A DNA stretch of 19,814 bases from JAMXLO01 sp041487355 (GCA_041487355.1 JBGPND010000087.1:1-19814); one strand, 5' to 3'; shown: positions 1 through 8,028, counted from the stretch's first letter. Notes: generated by a model from the sequence alone, not told the origin. A program made the numbers and translations.

Positions 1-78
1 CCCCTCGCGGGAGGGGGTTGGGGGAAGGGGGTCGGGTGGTAGCGTTGGCCCCCTCCCCCAACCCCCTCCCGCGAGGGG
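1..78. repeat. Palindromic dispersed repeat at the left edge
   Basis: The arms 1-31 and 49-78 are inverted copies of a C/G-tract sequence; the right arm ends CCTCCCGCGAGGGG. They match except for one extra A near position 25, around an unpaired centre of 17 bases. The arms would form a very stable hairpin. Sequences of this style are scattered between genes in many alphaproteobacteria. Here it lies inside the still-open reading frame of the nitrite reductase on the minus strand, so it is either coding tail or marks a displaced stop. Confidence 0.8.
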
Positions 79-1823
79 AGGAGGAGTATCTTCACGAGTT
101 CCTCGTCTGTCAGCCGCGCGGTCCAGGACTGGAAGTCCTCGGCCGCGTCGCGCCGTTGCATCCAGGCGGCGAGCAGCGACAGAACCATCGGCGGCAGATC
201 GGCGAACGGCACCCTCGGACGGATCAGCCGGCCGATCGCCTGACGCTCGCCGGCACCGCCGCCCACGTGCAGGTCGTAGCCTTCGATCATCTCGTCACCC
301 TGCTCGACCTTGGCGGCGAGCAGACCGATGTCCGCGATGTGGTGCTGCGCACAGGAATGATGGCAGCCGGTGAGATGGATGTTCACCGGCTGATCGACGG
401 TGATCCGCGCATCCAGCCAGTCGACCAGCTCCACGGCGTGGCGCTTGGTATCGCTCGCGGAGAACTTGCAGCCGGTGTTGCCGGTGCAGGCGACCAGGCC
501 GCCGCACAGCGCCGAGGCACGCCAGTCGAGCCCAAGCGCCATGATCGCCGCCAGCGCATCGTCGAGCACCCCATCGGCAATGTCGCTGATCAGCAGGTTC
601 TGCCAGACGGTCAGCCGCAGCGTGCCGGAGCCGAAGCGCTCGGCGATCGCCGCAAGCCCACGCATGTGCCCGGCCGACAGCCGTGCCATAGGAACGACGA
701 TGCCGACATAGTTCAGTCCGGGCTGCTTCTGCGCGTGCACGCCGATGTGGCCATGCTTGTCCTGCTTCGGGCGCGGCGGGCAGGCGGCCGGATCGACCCG
801 CAACAACGGCGCACCAAAACTCTGCTCCACCGCTTCGAGGAAGCGCGGCACGCCCCAGCGATCGAGCAGGTATTTCAGCCGCGCCTTGGTGCGGTCGGTG
901 CGGTCGCCCTCGGCGACGAACACGCGCACGATGGCCGCCGCGACGCGCGTTGCCTCCTCCGGCCGAACGATCACGTCGGTGGCGTGGGCGAAATCGCGGT
1001 GTCCGGTGATGCCGCCGAGCGCCAGGCGATAGTAGACACCAGCGGGAACGCCGAAGCCTTCCGCCACCCGCACCGCGCTGAACGCGATGTCGTTGGTATC
1101 CTCCAGCACCGCGACGCGGCCGCCGCCATCGAACGCGATGTTGAATTTCCGAGGTAGGCCGTAGAGCTCGCGGTGGTGCAGGATGAAATGATGCAGCGCG
1201 CGTGCGTGTGGGCGTGTGTCGATCAGCTCCTGCGGATCGATCCCTGCCGTCGGGCTGCCGGTGATGTTGCGTATGTTGTCGGCGCCGGCGCCGCGCGAGG
1301 TGAGGCCGATCTCCGCCAGACGCATCAGCACTTCGGGCTTGTCCGGGCCGATTTCCCGAACTTGCAGGTTGGCGCGTGTGGTGATGTCGGCATAGCCGCC
1401 GCCGAGCTCCTCGGCGATCGCAGCCACGCCGCGGAGCTGGTGCGCGTTCAGGATGCCGCCGGGGATGCGCAGCCGGCACATATAGGCGTTCTGCGACGGC
1501 GCCACGTAGAACAGCCCGAAGAACTTGCTCAGGAAGATGTCGGTGCCCTTGGGGAAGCGCGGTTCGCCCGCCATCGCGGCAACCTCATCGAACCGGTCGA
1601 GCGGATGCTTCCTGCGCTTGGCCTCCTCCTCCGCGGTGAGCTTGCCGCCGGCCGCGATGGTGCGGTCCTGCGCGGCGCGATGCGGGTCGGCGGGATCGCC
1701 AGTGCTCTCGACCGGGGCCAGCTTCTGGCCGGTGACGGCGCGGCGCGCCTCCACACCGGCCATGAAGCCTTTGAGGTACTCCTGTTGGTCGGGCGTGAAG
1801 GGTGCGTCGGCGGCGTTCGTCAT
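1..1823 (-). CDS. nirA: NirA-family ferredoxin-dependent nitrite/sulfite reductase (3' end beyond window)
   Basis: This is a siroheme and [4Fe-4S] enzyme of the nitrite/sulfite reductase family, reducing nitrite to ammonium (or sulfite to sulfide) in the cytoplasm with ferredoxin as likely donor. The frame is open for 607 codons from ATG 1823 to the left edge without a stop. The N-terminus (PFTPDQQEYLKGFMAGV) is typical of the family. The cluster cysteines are visible as C446-TGNTG-C452 and TGC487-HHS-C491 followed by ADIGLL, matching the CxnC...CxxxC pattern of NirA/SiR. The usual two-fold reductase layout is present: ferrodoxin-like half, NITGSP segment, then the second half. It follows the FNT channel gene in the same direction, which favours nitrite as substrate. 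No clear Shine-Dalgarno precedes the ATG. The last 26 codons read through a palindromic repeat, so the true C-terminus is odd. Sulfite as substrate cannot be excluded from sequence. Confidence 0.88.
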   Translation of the reverse strand, partial: MTNAADAPFTPDQQEYLKGFMAGVEARRAVTGQKLAPVESTGDPADPHRAAQDRTIAAGGKLTAEEEAKRRKHPLDRFDEVAAMAGEPRFPKGTDIFLSKFFGLFYVAPSQNAYMCRLRIPGGILNAHQLRGVAAIAEELGGGYADITTRANLQVREIGPDKPEVLMRLAEIGLTSRGAGADNIRNITGSPTAGIDPQELIDTRPHARALHHFILHHRELYGLPRKFNIAFDGGGRVAVLEDTNDIAFSAVRVAEGFGVPAGVYYRLALGGITGHRDFAHATDVIVRPEEATRVAAAIVRVFVAEGDRTDRTKARLKYLLDRWGVPRFLEAVEQSFGAPLLRVDPAACPPRPKQDKHGHIGVHAQKQPGLNYVGIVVPMARLSAGHMRGLAAIAERFGSGTLRLTVWQNLLISDIADGVLDDALAAIMALGLDWRASALCGGLVACTGNTGCKFSASDTKRHAVELVDWLDARITVDQPVNIHLTGCHHSCAQHHIADIGLLAAKVEQGDEMIEGYDLHVGGGAGERQAIGRLIRPRVPFADLPPMVLSLLAAWMQRRDAAEDFQSWTARLTDEELVKILLLPSREGVGGGGQRYHPTPFPQPPPAR

Positions 1824-1868
1824 GAAGCTATGGCAAGTTCAGCGGGACCGGGATCTCGCGGGAATGAT

Positions 1869-1951
1869 GGGTATCGCTGCGCTCCACCCACCCTACGATG
1901 GTTACGATGGTTACGATGGTGGCGTAGGATGGGTGGAGCGCAGCGATACCC
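1869..1951. repeat. 83-bp palindrome with 9-bp tandem repeat in its loop
   Basis: The arms 1869-1897 and 1923-1951 are 29-bp inverted copies with one mismatch (core GGGTGGAGCGCAGCGATACC). The 25-base loop is mostly three tandem copies of TACGATGGT; the copies span 1894-1920, so the first overlaps the arm. It lies between the channel gene and the reductase gene, both on the minus strand, so in the transcript it would form a large stem-loop 45 bases before the reductase start. The arm resembles a widespread dispersed repeat family. It may act as an attenuator or mRNA stabiliser; that role is inference. Confidence 0.85.
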
Positions 1952-1961
1952 ACCACGACAC

Positions 1962-2798
1962 TCACGAACGCACCCCTTGCGCGGCAACGGTCGCGGGCAC
2001 CGGCTGCTCGCCCGGCTTGCGCGCGTAGGTGACGTAGAGCGCCAGCCCGGTGAACAGCGCGCCGCCGACCAGGTTGCCGAGCGTGACGGGAATCTGGTTC
2101 CACACCCACCAGTCGCCCAGGCTCACCTTGGCACCCAGCAGCATGCCGGTGGGGATGAGGAACATGTTGACGACCGAATGCTCGAAGCCCTGGGCGAAGA
2201 AGATGAGGATCGGCATCCAGGCGCCGGCGATGCGTCCGATGGTGGAGGTGGAGGACATCGCCATCACCACGCCGAAGCAGACCATCCAGTTGCAAAGGAT
2301 GGCCTTGACGAACACGGTGAGCATGCCGGCGGCGCCGAAATGCGCGTAGCCGATGGTCTTCATCTCGGCGATCTGGCGGATCCGTTCGGCCACGCCGGAC
2401 GGCTCCACCTGCCCGGCCATGGTCAGGGCGATTACCAGCAGCCCGCCGTAGAACACGCTGCCAAGCAGGTTGCCGAGGAAGACCCAGGACCAGTTGGTGA
2501 CAATGGCGGGCGGGGTGGTCCGCCTGGCGACCCAGGCCATCGGCAGCAGCGCGAAGCTGCCGGTGACCAGCTCCAGGCCGAGCAGCACGATCATCACGAA
2601 GCCGACGGGGAAGACCAGCGCGCCCACCAGGGGCTGTCCGGTCTGGACCGTGGCGCCGACGGCGAGGCTGGTGGCGAAACCCAGCAGGGCGCCGGAGAGG
2701 CAGCCGCGGACCAGCAGGTCGAGCGGGCCGAGCTGGGCCTTGGCGGCGCCAGCCTGGACCATGTTGGAGACGATATCGGCGGGCTTGACGCTGTCCAT
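1962..2798 (-). CDS. Formate/nitrite transporter (FNT family) channel
   Basis: This 278-residue inner-membrane protein belongs to the FocA/NirC family of pentameric anion channels. About six hydrophobic segments are visible, and the family signatures are clear: LELVTGSFALLP near residue 76, VKAILCNWMVCFG with K165, and GFEHSVVNMF with the gating histidine H207. The start is ATG 2798 because GGAGAAG lies five bases upstream; the longer frame to 2897 has no such site and adds a non-family N-terminus. It is the first gene of a minus-strand unit with the NirA-type reductase, so nitrite uptake (NirC-like role) is more likely than formate export. The 138-bp gap to the reductase holds a large palindrome. 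The C-terminal tail after residue 258 is short and polar. Family call is sure; the substrate is inferred from context. Confidence 0.93.
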   Translation of the reverse strand: MDSVKPADIVSNMVQAGAAKAQLGPLDLLVRGCLSGALLGFATSLAVGATVQTGQPLVGALVFPVGFVMIVLLGLELVTGSFALLPMAWVARRTTPPAIVTNWSWVFLGNLLGSVFYGGLLVIALTMAGQVEPSGVAERIRQIAEMKTIGYAHFGAAGMLTVFVKAILCNWMVCFGVVMAMSSTSTIGRIAGAWMPILIFFAQGFEHSVVNMFLIPTGMLLGAKVSLGDWWVWNQIPVTLGNLVGGALFTGLALYVTYARKPGEQPVPATVAAQGVRS

Positions 2799-2947
2799 AA
2801 TCTTCTCCGGTCCGGTGATCTGGCTGGAGATGGAGCAACCGGTGTGCCAATGTGGCGGGTAGCCGCTGTATTGCGGCAAATTCAAGCACCTGGGCAAACC
2901 GCGATTGCCTTTTGGTACGGCACACCATGCATCGCCGCTCGAGATAT

Positions 2948-2967
2948 ATAGATTATATGGAATCTAT
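2948..2967 (-). promoter_or_regulatory. AT-rich promoter zone with a dyad upstream of the channel gene
   Basis: The stretch 2941-3004 is strikingly AT-rich in a GC-rich region. It contains the perfect inverted repeat ATAGATT-N6-AATCTAT. It lies about 150 bases upstream of the FNT start on the minus strand, where a promoter and operator for the nitrite operon would be expected. I could not match it to FNR, NsrR or NarL consensus sites, so the regulator is unknown. Confidence 0.4.
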
Positions 2968-3136
2968 TTAACCATTATGCTTAAGATATAGCCAGAATGA
3001 CTATTTGCCTCAGGCATGGCGCCAACACCTCGCCATGGTGCCAGGCAATCGAGTGAATGATGGAAAGGCACGTGATTACCTGAAGATCCGGGCCCCGCGC
3101 CTCCCAATACCGTTTTCACCGGTCGTGTCTTCAGTC

Positions 3137-3194
3137 GTCACCCCCGCTCCAGCGGTGACCGTGACCGCTGGGTCCCTGCTTGCGCGGGGATGAC
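3137..3194. repeat. REP-like palindrome
   Basis: The outer arms GTCACCCCCGC and GCGGGGATGAC pair with one mismatch, and an inner pair CCAGCGGT/ACCGCTGG forms a second stem. This composition (GTCA-CCCCGC with GCTGGGTCCC) is typical of dispersed intergenic repeats in alphaproteobacteria. Confidence 0.7.
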
Positions 3195-3225
3195 AACCTA
3201 TTGAATCGGCCCGCCTTTTTCGTCC

Positions 3226-3265
3226 CCCTCGCGAAGCTTGTCCCCGCGTAGGTGGGGAGCGAGGG
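3226..3265. repeat. Nested hairpin, REP-like
   Basis: CCCTCGC (3226-3232) pairs with GCGAGGG (3259-3265), and TCCCC (3241-3245) pairs with GGGGA (3254-3258) inside it. Together with the palindrome just upstream it looks like a second, degenerate member of the same repeat class. Confidence 0.5.
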
Positions 3266-3469
3266 TCCAGGAGATTGCGGAAATAGCGATCGAGCTGTTT
3301 CTTTCACACGCTCTTTCGCGGGGGCGACGAGAGACTTTCAGGCGTTCACTTGATTGCCCTCGCCTCGGCCCAGGCGCCCCTTGACACCAGCGCGCCCGCA
3401 TCCTTTTTACGCGCCCTGCGTGAGCGGTTACCGGTGCGGCTCGATTGGCTGGCCGCCTGCCTGCCGTGC

Positions 3470-3546
3470 AGGGGTGTAGCTCAATTGGCTAGAGCGCCGG
3501 TCTCCAAAACCGGAGGCTGCAGGTTCGAGACCTGCCACCCCTGCCA
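3470..3546 (+). tRNA. tRNA-Trp (anticodon CCA)
   Basis: The cloverleaf is complete in 77 bases. The acceptor stem AGGGGTG pairs with CACCCCT; the D arm contains AGCTCAATTGGCTAGAGC; the anticodon stem CCGGT/ACCGG encloses CTCCAAA with anticodon CCA; the T arm is AGGTTCGAGACCT; discriminator G and an encoded CCA end follow. It lies 53 bases before secE, the usual bacterial neighbourhood, and probably shares a transcript with secE-nusG. Confidence 0.97.
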
Positions 3547-3599
3547 GCGGCACGCGAGCGCGCTATAGTTCCCGGCAACAGGGTTTGGAGAGCAACGGC

Positions 3600-3794
3600 G
3601 TGGCGGTCGATCCGGCGAAATTCGTGCGTGAGGTGCGGGCCGAAATGGCGCGTGTCACCTGGCCGTCCCGCAAGGAGACGCTGGTGACCACCGGCCTCGT
3701 GTTCGCCATGGTGGCGCTGGCGGCGATGTTCTTCTTCCTGGTCGACCAAGTCATCGGCATCGGCATCCGCGCCCTGTTCGGCATGAGTGCCTGA
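3600..3794 (+). CDS. secE: Preprotein translocase subunit SecE
   Basis: SecE is the small clamp subunit of the SecYEG protein-conducting channel in the inner membrane. The 64-residue product has the short single-membrane-span form usual outside the enterics. It contains the amphipathic segment FVREVRAEMARVTWPSRKET, including the family motif VTWPS, then one hydrophobic helix (VTTGLVFAMVALAAMFFFLV). I chose GTG 3600 because GGAGAG lies a good distance upstream; a TTG at 3585 would overlap that site and add five residues. It sits between tRNA-Trp and nusG, the conserved order, and ends 16 bases before the nusG start. Confidence in identity is high; the exact start is moderately sure. Confidence 0.95.
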   Translation: MAVDPAKFVREVRAEMARVTWPSRKETLVTTGLVFAMVALAAMFFFLVDQVIGIGIRALFGMSA

Positions 3795-3810
3795 GGAAAG
3801 TAATAACGAA

Positions 3811-4341
3811 ATGACCAAGCGTTGGTACGTGGTGCACGTCTACTCGGGCTTCGAGAAGAAGATCGCCCAGCAGATCAAGGAGCAGGCGGCACAGAAGGGT
3901 CTGGCCGAGCAGTTCGACGAGGTTTTGGTGCCGTCGGAGCAGGTGGTGGAGATGCGCCGCGGCCAGAAGGTGAGCGCCGAACACAAGTTCTTCCCGGGCT
4001 ATGTGCTGGTGAAGATGGAGCTGACCGACGATGCCTGGCACCTGGTGAAGAACACGCCGAAGGTGACGGGATTCCTCGGCAGCAAGACGCGCCCGAGCCC
4101 GATCAGCGAGACGGAAGCCGAGCGGATCATGAAGCAGACGCAGGAGGGCGTGGAACGGCCACGTCCGGCGGTGCTGTTCGAGGTGGGCGAGCAGGTGCGC
4201 GTCGCCGACGGTCCGTTCACCAGCTTCAACGGCACGGTGGAGGAGGTGGACGAGGAGAAGGGCCGCCTGAAGGTCAGCGTCTCGATCTTCGGCCGGTCAA
4301 CGCCAGTGGAGCTGGAGTATGGGCAGGTGGAGAAGGTCTGA
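3811..4341 (+). CDS. nusG: Transcription termination/antitermination factor NusG
   Basis: NusG binds RNA polymerase, raises processivity and links transcription to Rho and to the ribosome. The 176-residue product has the NGN domain (KRWYVVHVYSGFEKKIAQQI at the start, then HKFFPGYVLVKM and TGFLGSK) and a C-terminal KOW domain (about residues 122-176, VGEQVRVADGPFTSFNGTV). Start ATG 3811 follows GAGGAAAG and gives the standard MTKRWY N-terminus; an upstream GTG at 3787 overlaps secE and is not needed. Normally rplK-rplA follow nusG, but here the next gene is a convergent ABC permease 55 bases away, so the ribosomal-protein operon has been separated. The last 175 bases of this gene also occur as a decayed copy at 10271-10445. 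Confidence 0.98.
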   Translation: MTKRWYVVHVYSGFEKKIAQQIKEQAAQKGLAEQFDEVLVPSEQVVEMRRGQKVSAEHKFFPGYVLVKMELTDDAWHLVKNTPKVTGFLGSKTRPSPISETEAERIMKQTQEGVERPRPAVLFEVGEQVRVADGPFTSFNGTVEEVDEEKGRLKVSVSIFGRSTPVELEYGQVEKV

Positions 4342-4396
4342 TACTGTCGCTGCTGGTTGTAGTCGGGCCTGACCCGGCCATCCACGCACCGCCGGC

Positions 4397-5284
4397 CTAT
4401 CCCTTCACGCCGCCCATGGTCAGGCCCGCCACCATGAAGCGGCGCAGCCCGTAATAGACCGCAATCGGCGGTATCGAAAACACGATGGCGACGGCCATCA
4501 GGTAGCTCCATGGCGCTTCGTCACTGTCGAAGAACTGATTGATTGCCGCCGCCACGGTCATGCTGCGCGGCGACGAGAGCAGCAGGAACTGGTACAGGTA
4601 ATCGTTCCAAGCCAGCAGCAGCGCATAGGTGGCCACCGCGGCCAGGGCCGGTGCCATCAACGGCAGGTAGATGCGCAGATACACCTGAAACGGCGATGCA
4701 CCATCCACGCGCGCCGCGTCGTCGAGTTCGAGCGGAATAAGCTTGCCATACTGGTGGAAGATCAGGATGGCATACGGGGTTGCGAACGTCACCTGCGCCG
4801 CAATGACGGCCCACAGACTGTCCATAAGCCCATAGATGTGCATGAGCCGGGTGAACGGAATCACTAGGAACGACGCCGGAACGGCGTAGGTGATGAGCGA
4901 GAAATTGCCGAGCAGCCAAGCCTTGCGCAACCGCATGCGTCCCATCGCGAAGCTGGCGAGCGAGCCAACGAGCACGGTCAGCACCATCGTCGCCGCACCG
5001 ATATAGATGCTGTTGCCGAACTGGTGCCAGAAGTCCTCGAGAAACCAGAAGTCCCCGGTCCAGATCATCTGGAAGCCTTCGAACGACGGATGGCTCGGCC
5101 AGACAGTGCCGGTGAACTCGTCGCCGTCTTCGCTGAGCGCGATCAGCAGCATGTTGTAGACGGGTATGACCGTCCAGAACGTCAGCGCCACGCCAACCAC
5201 TGTCACGGCACCGCCGGTGAGGACCCGCCGCAGCCGGTGGCGCGGCCGGCGCACTGGCCCGCCCGCTGTCAGGGCGAGGCTCAC
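4397..5284 (-). CDS. Carbohydrate ABC transporter permease, MalG-like (copy 1)
   Basis: Inner-membrane permease of the binding-protein-dependent CUT1-like class. It has 295 residues and six predicted membrane helices. The ATPase-contact EAA loop is seen as DDAARVDGASPFQVYLRIYLP, and the C-terminus (GLTMGGVKG) is typical of MalG-type subunits. The start is GTG 5284, overlapping the stop of the MalF-like partner as GTGA, which implies translational coupling. It closely resembles the MalG-like gene at 6227-7114 (shared FWHQFGNS, ATYALLLAWNDYLYQFLLLSS-type segments), so the two arose by tandem duplication. It is the last gene of the transport operon; no ATPase gene follows before nusG. Substrate unknown. 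Confidence 0.92.
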   Translation of the reverse strand: MSLALTAGGPVRRPRHRLRRVLTGGAVTVVGVALTFWTVIPVYNMLLIALSEDGDEFTGTVWPSHPSFEGFQMIWTGDFWFLEDFWHQFGNSIYIGAATMVLTVLVGSLASFAMGRMRLRKAWLLGNFSLITYAVPASFLVIPFTRLMHIYGLMDSLWAVIAAQVTFATPYAILIFHQYGKLIPLELDDAARVDGASPFQVYLRIYLPLMAPALAAVATYALLLAWNDYLYQFLLLSSPRSMTVAAAINQFFDSDEAPWSYLMAVAIVFSIPPIAVYYGLRRFMVAGLTMGGVKG

Positions 5285-6198
5285 AACTGCACCTCCGTTG
5301 CCTGCAGCCGCCGCATCAGCAGGATCGTGATCGGGATCAGTACCGGCAGGGCCGACATCACCGCCGCCACGCCGAGTTCCGGATAGCCGTGGTCGAACGC
5401 CACGCGGAAGCCGAACGTGGCGAGCACTTCCGTGGACAAGGCGGGCGCGCCGCTGGAGACGAAATAGGCGGTGGTGAAATCACCGACGGTCCAGAGGGTG
5501 GAGAGCAGCGTGCAGATGAGATAAAGGTTCGCCAGCAGCGGGAACGTCACGAACGTGAAGCGTCGGATGCCGGTGGCGCCGTCCACGGCAGCGGCTTCAT
5601 AGACGTCCTGTGGGATCGCCATCCTGCCGGCCAGGAAGACCAGGGTCCAGAAAGGCATCCACTTCCAGACGTAAGCAAGGATGTTCGCTCCCATAGCGAG
5701 CCAGTACGAATTGAACCAGATCGGACCGTCGATATTGAACAGCGTCTCCAGTGCGCTGTTGAGAAAGCCTCCGTAGCCGATCAGCATCCAGTGGAGCGAA
5801 AGGAAGGCCGGTAGCGCCGGCAACGCCCAGGGCAGCATGTAGAGAACCAGCAGGGCCTTGATCCAGCGGCTCCGGCGAATGAAGAAGCCGGACAACAGGA
5901 ATGCCAGGAACATCTTCACGTTCACGCCGATGCCGACAAGCAGCAGCGTATTTATCACGGTTGTCGGGTAGTGCGGGTTGGCAAGCAACTCGGCGTAGAG
6001 TTCCGGCTTGCTGCCCAGCCACAGCCCGTAGGCCACGGGATAGACGACGAAGGCGAGAAAGATTGCCACGTAGGGTAAGCAGAAGGCGATCGTCCAGGCG
6101 ACATCCGAGCCATGCAGGCCGCCGTGCCAGGGTGGCCGCCACGGCCGGCTGATCGCCACCGGCCGGGCAAACCCGAGAACCTGTTGCGTACCGCTCAT
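5281..6198 (-). CDS. Sugar ABC transporter permease, MalF-like (copy 1)
   Basis: Membrane permease, 305 residues, partner of the MalG-like subunit that overlaps its stop by four bases. The EAA loop is canonical: YEAAAVDGATGIRRFTFVTFP. The start ATG 6198 is chosen because the product then begins MSGTQQVLGFARP, aligning with MSTTHQVLAIGRS of the second copy; upstream in-frame codons to 6243 lack this likeness. About six membrane helices follow a short cytoplasmic N-terminus containing WHGG-HGSD, also shared with copy 2. It begins 28 bases after the stop of the MalG-like copy 2, so the four permease genes form one unit. No strong ribosome site is visible. Substrate not deducible. Confidence 0.91.
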   Translation of the reverse strand: MSGTQQVLGFARPVAISRPWRPPWHGGLHGSDVAWTIAFCLPYVAIFLAFVVYPVAYGLWLGSKPELYAELLANPHYPTTVINTLLLVGIGVNVKMFLAFLLSGFFIRRSRWIKALLVLYMLPWALPALPAFLSLHWMLIGYGGFLNSALETLFNIDGPIWFNSYWLAMGANILAYVWKWMPFWTLVFLAGRMAIPQDVYEAAAVDGATGIRRFTFVTFPLLANLYLICTLLSTLWTVGDFTTAYFVSSGAPALSTEVLATFGFRVAFDHGYPELGVAAVMSALPVLIPITILLMRRLQATEVQL

Positions 6199-6226
6199 TG
6201 GGATACCAATGGCCGTACGCCGCGTG

Positions 6227-7114
6227 TTACCCCTTGACGCCACCCATGGTCAGGCCGGCGGCCATGTAGCCACGGAAGCCGTAGTACATCGCGATCGGCG
6301 GCAGCGCGTAGATGATGGCGGTGGCCATCATGTAGTTCCACGGCGACTCGTCGCTATTGAGGAACTGCGCCAGCGCCACCGACACGGTCATGCTGTCCTT
6401 CGAGGACAACAGCAGGAACTGATAGAGATACTCGTTCCATGCCAGCAGCAGCGCATAGGTGCCGACGGCAACCAGTGCCGGCGCCATCAGCGGCAGGTAG
6501 ATGCGCACGTACACCTGCAGCGGCGTGGCGCCGTCGATGCGCGCCGATTCGTCGAGTTCCAGCGGGATCGATTTGCCGTACTGTTGGAAAATGAAGATCG
6601 CATACGGGGTGGCAAACGTCACCATCGCCGCGATCACCGACCACGGGTTATTGCCGAGGCCATACTTCTGCATGATCCGGTAGAATGGGATCGCCAGAAA
6701 GGAGGCCGGGATGACGTAGGTCAACAGCGCGGCGTTGGTCAGCAGCCAGCCGTGGCGCATGCGCATGCGTCCGACCGTGAAGCTGGTCAGCGTGCCGATG
6801 AGCAACGTCATGAACATCGTCATCAGTCCGACGAAGAAGCTGTTGCCGAACTGGTGCCAAAAACGCTCCAGGTACCAGAATCCCTGGGTCCAGACGACGA
6901 CGAAGCTCTCGAACGAGGGGGCGTGCGGATAGATGTCGCCGCTGAACACGGCGCTGTGCTCGCTGAGCGCGATCATCACCATGTTGTAGACCGGCAGGAC
7001 CGACCAGACGACCAGCACCAGGCCGAGCGCCATGCAGAGCGTCTCGACCAGAGCGCTCCGCAGCCGGTAGCGCGGCCGGCGGGGCCGCCGGCCGGATGCC
7101 AGGGTGAGGCTCAC
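6227..7114 (-). CDS. Carbohydrate ABC transporter permease, MalG-like (copy 2)
   Basis: This 295-residue permease has the same length and architecture as copy 1, with EAA loop DESARIDGATPLQVYVRIYLP and the same GLTMGGVKG end. Start is GTG 7114 in a GTGA overlap with the preceding MalF-like gene, exactly as in copy 1, so the whole pair was duplicated as a unit. It lies nearer the binding-protein gene and is probably the ancestral partner, though that is inference. It would form a heterodimer in the inner membrane with its MalF-like neighbour and need a MalK/UgpC-type ATPase that is not in the window. Confidence 0.92.
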   Translation of the reverse strand: MSLTLASGRRPRRPRYRLRSALVETLCMALGLVLVVWSVLPVYNMVMIALSEHSAVFSGDIYPHAPSFESFVVVWTQGFWYLERFWHQFGNSFFVGLMTMFMTLLIGTLTSFTVGRMRMRHGWLLTNAALLTYVIPASFLAIPFYRIMQKYGLGNNPWSVIAAMVTFATPYAIFIFQQYGKSIPLELDESARIDGATPLQVYVRIYLPLMAPALVAVGTYALLLAWNEYLYQFLLLSSKDSMTVSVALAQFLNSDESPWNYMMATAIIYALPPIAMYYGFRGYMAAGLTMGGVKG

Positions 7115-8028
7115 AACTGCACCTCCTGCTTACGTAGCTTGTGCATCAGCAACGCGACCAACGGCAGCAGCAGCGGCAGCGCACACATCACCGCCGCCAC
7201 GCCAAGCCGCGGGTCGGCGATGGTGAACGCGTAGCGGATGCCGAGCGTGGCCAGCACCTCGGTGGACATCGCGGGTCCGCCGCCGGAGACGAAGAACACC
7301 GCGTTGAAGTCGCCAAGCGAAAAGATCGTGGAGAGCAATGTGGAGACGAGGTACAAATGGGCCATCAGCGGGAAGGTGACGTGCCGGAAGCGGCGCAGGC
7401 CAGTGGCGCCATCCACCGCGGCCGCTTCATAGAGTTCCTGCGGGATCGACATCCGGCCGGCGATGAAGATCACCGTCCAGAACGGCATGTTCTTCCAGAT
7501 GTAGGAAGCGATGTTCGCTCCCATCCCGAGCCATCGGTCATTCAGCCAGACCGGGCCGTCGAAATTGAACAGCTCGTACAACAAGCTGTTGAGGAACCCC
7601 CATTGCCCGTTCAGCAGCCAGTGGATCGACATGAAGGCGGGCAGCGCCGGTATCGCCCAGGGCAGGATGTAGATCACCAGCAGACCTTTGGTCCACCAGC
7701 TCTTCCGCATGAAGAAGCCCGACAACAGGAAAGCGACGGCCATCTTCAGGTTCACGCCGATTCCCACGTAAATCGCCGTGTTGATGATCGCGGTCACGAA
7801 ATGCGGATCGTCGAACAGTTCGGTGTAGAGCGCCGGCTTGCTGCCCAGCCACAGCCCGTAGACGACGGGATAAATAACAAAGGCGAAGAACACCACCACG
7901 TACGGCGCGGAGAAGGCAAGCGCCCAGATGTAGTCGGAACCTTGCATGCCGCCGTGCCAGGCGCGCCGGGTCGGTCGGGCTGCCGCCCTGGACCGCCCGA
8001 TTGCGAGTACCTGGTGTGTGGTGCTCAT
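7111..8028 (-). CDS. Sugar ABC transporter permease, MalF-like (copy 2)
   Basis: Membrane permease, 305 residues, with EAA loop YEAAAVDGATGLRRFRHVTFP and about six helices. The start ATG 8028 follows GGCGAGGCG and gives MSTTHQVLAIGRS, matching copy 1; the frame upstream to 8142 runs into the MITE-like element and is not coding. It is the first permease after the solute-binding protein, separated from it by 118 bases, almost all of which is the inserted element. Before that insertion the gap would have been about 16 bases, normal for an operon. Confidence 0.92.
   Translation of the reverse strand: MSTTHQVLAIGRSRAAARPTRRAWHGGMQGSDYIWALAFSAPYVVVFFAFVIYPVVYGLWLGSKPALYTELFDDPHFVTAIINTAIYVGIGVNLKMAVAFLLSGFFMRKSWWTKGLLVIYILPWAIPALPAFMSIHWLLNGQWGFLNSLLYELFNFDGPVWLNDRWLGMGANIASYIWKNMPFWTVIFIAGRMSIPQELYEAAAVDGATGLRRFRHVTFPLMAHLYLVSTLLSTIFSLGDFNAVFFVSGGGPAMSTEVLATLGIRYAFTIADPRLGVAAVMCALPLLLPLVALLMHKLRKQEVQL

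Larger units (their letters stand above)
2799..3469. other. Gene-free stretch between nitrite operon and tRNA-Trp
   Basis: About 670 bases with no convincing coding frame. It holds the AT-rich promoter zone of the channel gene at its left, then two REP-like palindromes (3137-3194 and 3226-3265). The right-hand 200 bases presumably contain the promoter for the tRNA-Trp/secE/nusG unit, but I see no clear -35/-10 pair. Short frames in it lack ribosome sites and family likeness. Confidence 0.7.

Noticed and set aside
295..1479. 394-codon minus-strand frame
   Set aside because: Arg-rich off-frame reading of the reductase; the frame from 1823 carries the siroheme/Fe-S motifs.
1173..2951. 592-codon plus-strand frame spanning the FNT and reductase genes
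   Set aside because: It crosses two real minus-strand genes and a palindrome and has no family likeness.
3137..3220. Intrinsic terminator (hairpin then TTTTT at 3216)
   Set aside because: The T-run is more than 20 bases from the stem and no plus-strand gene lies upstream.
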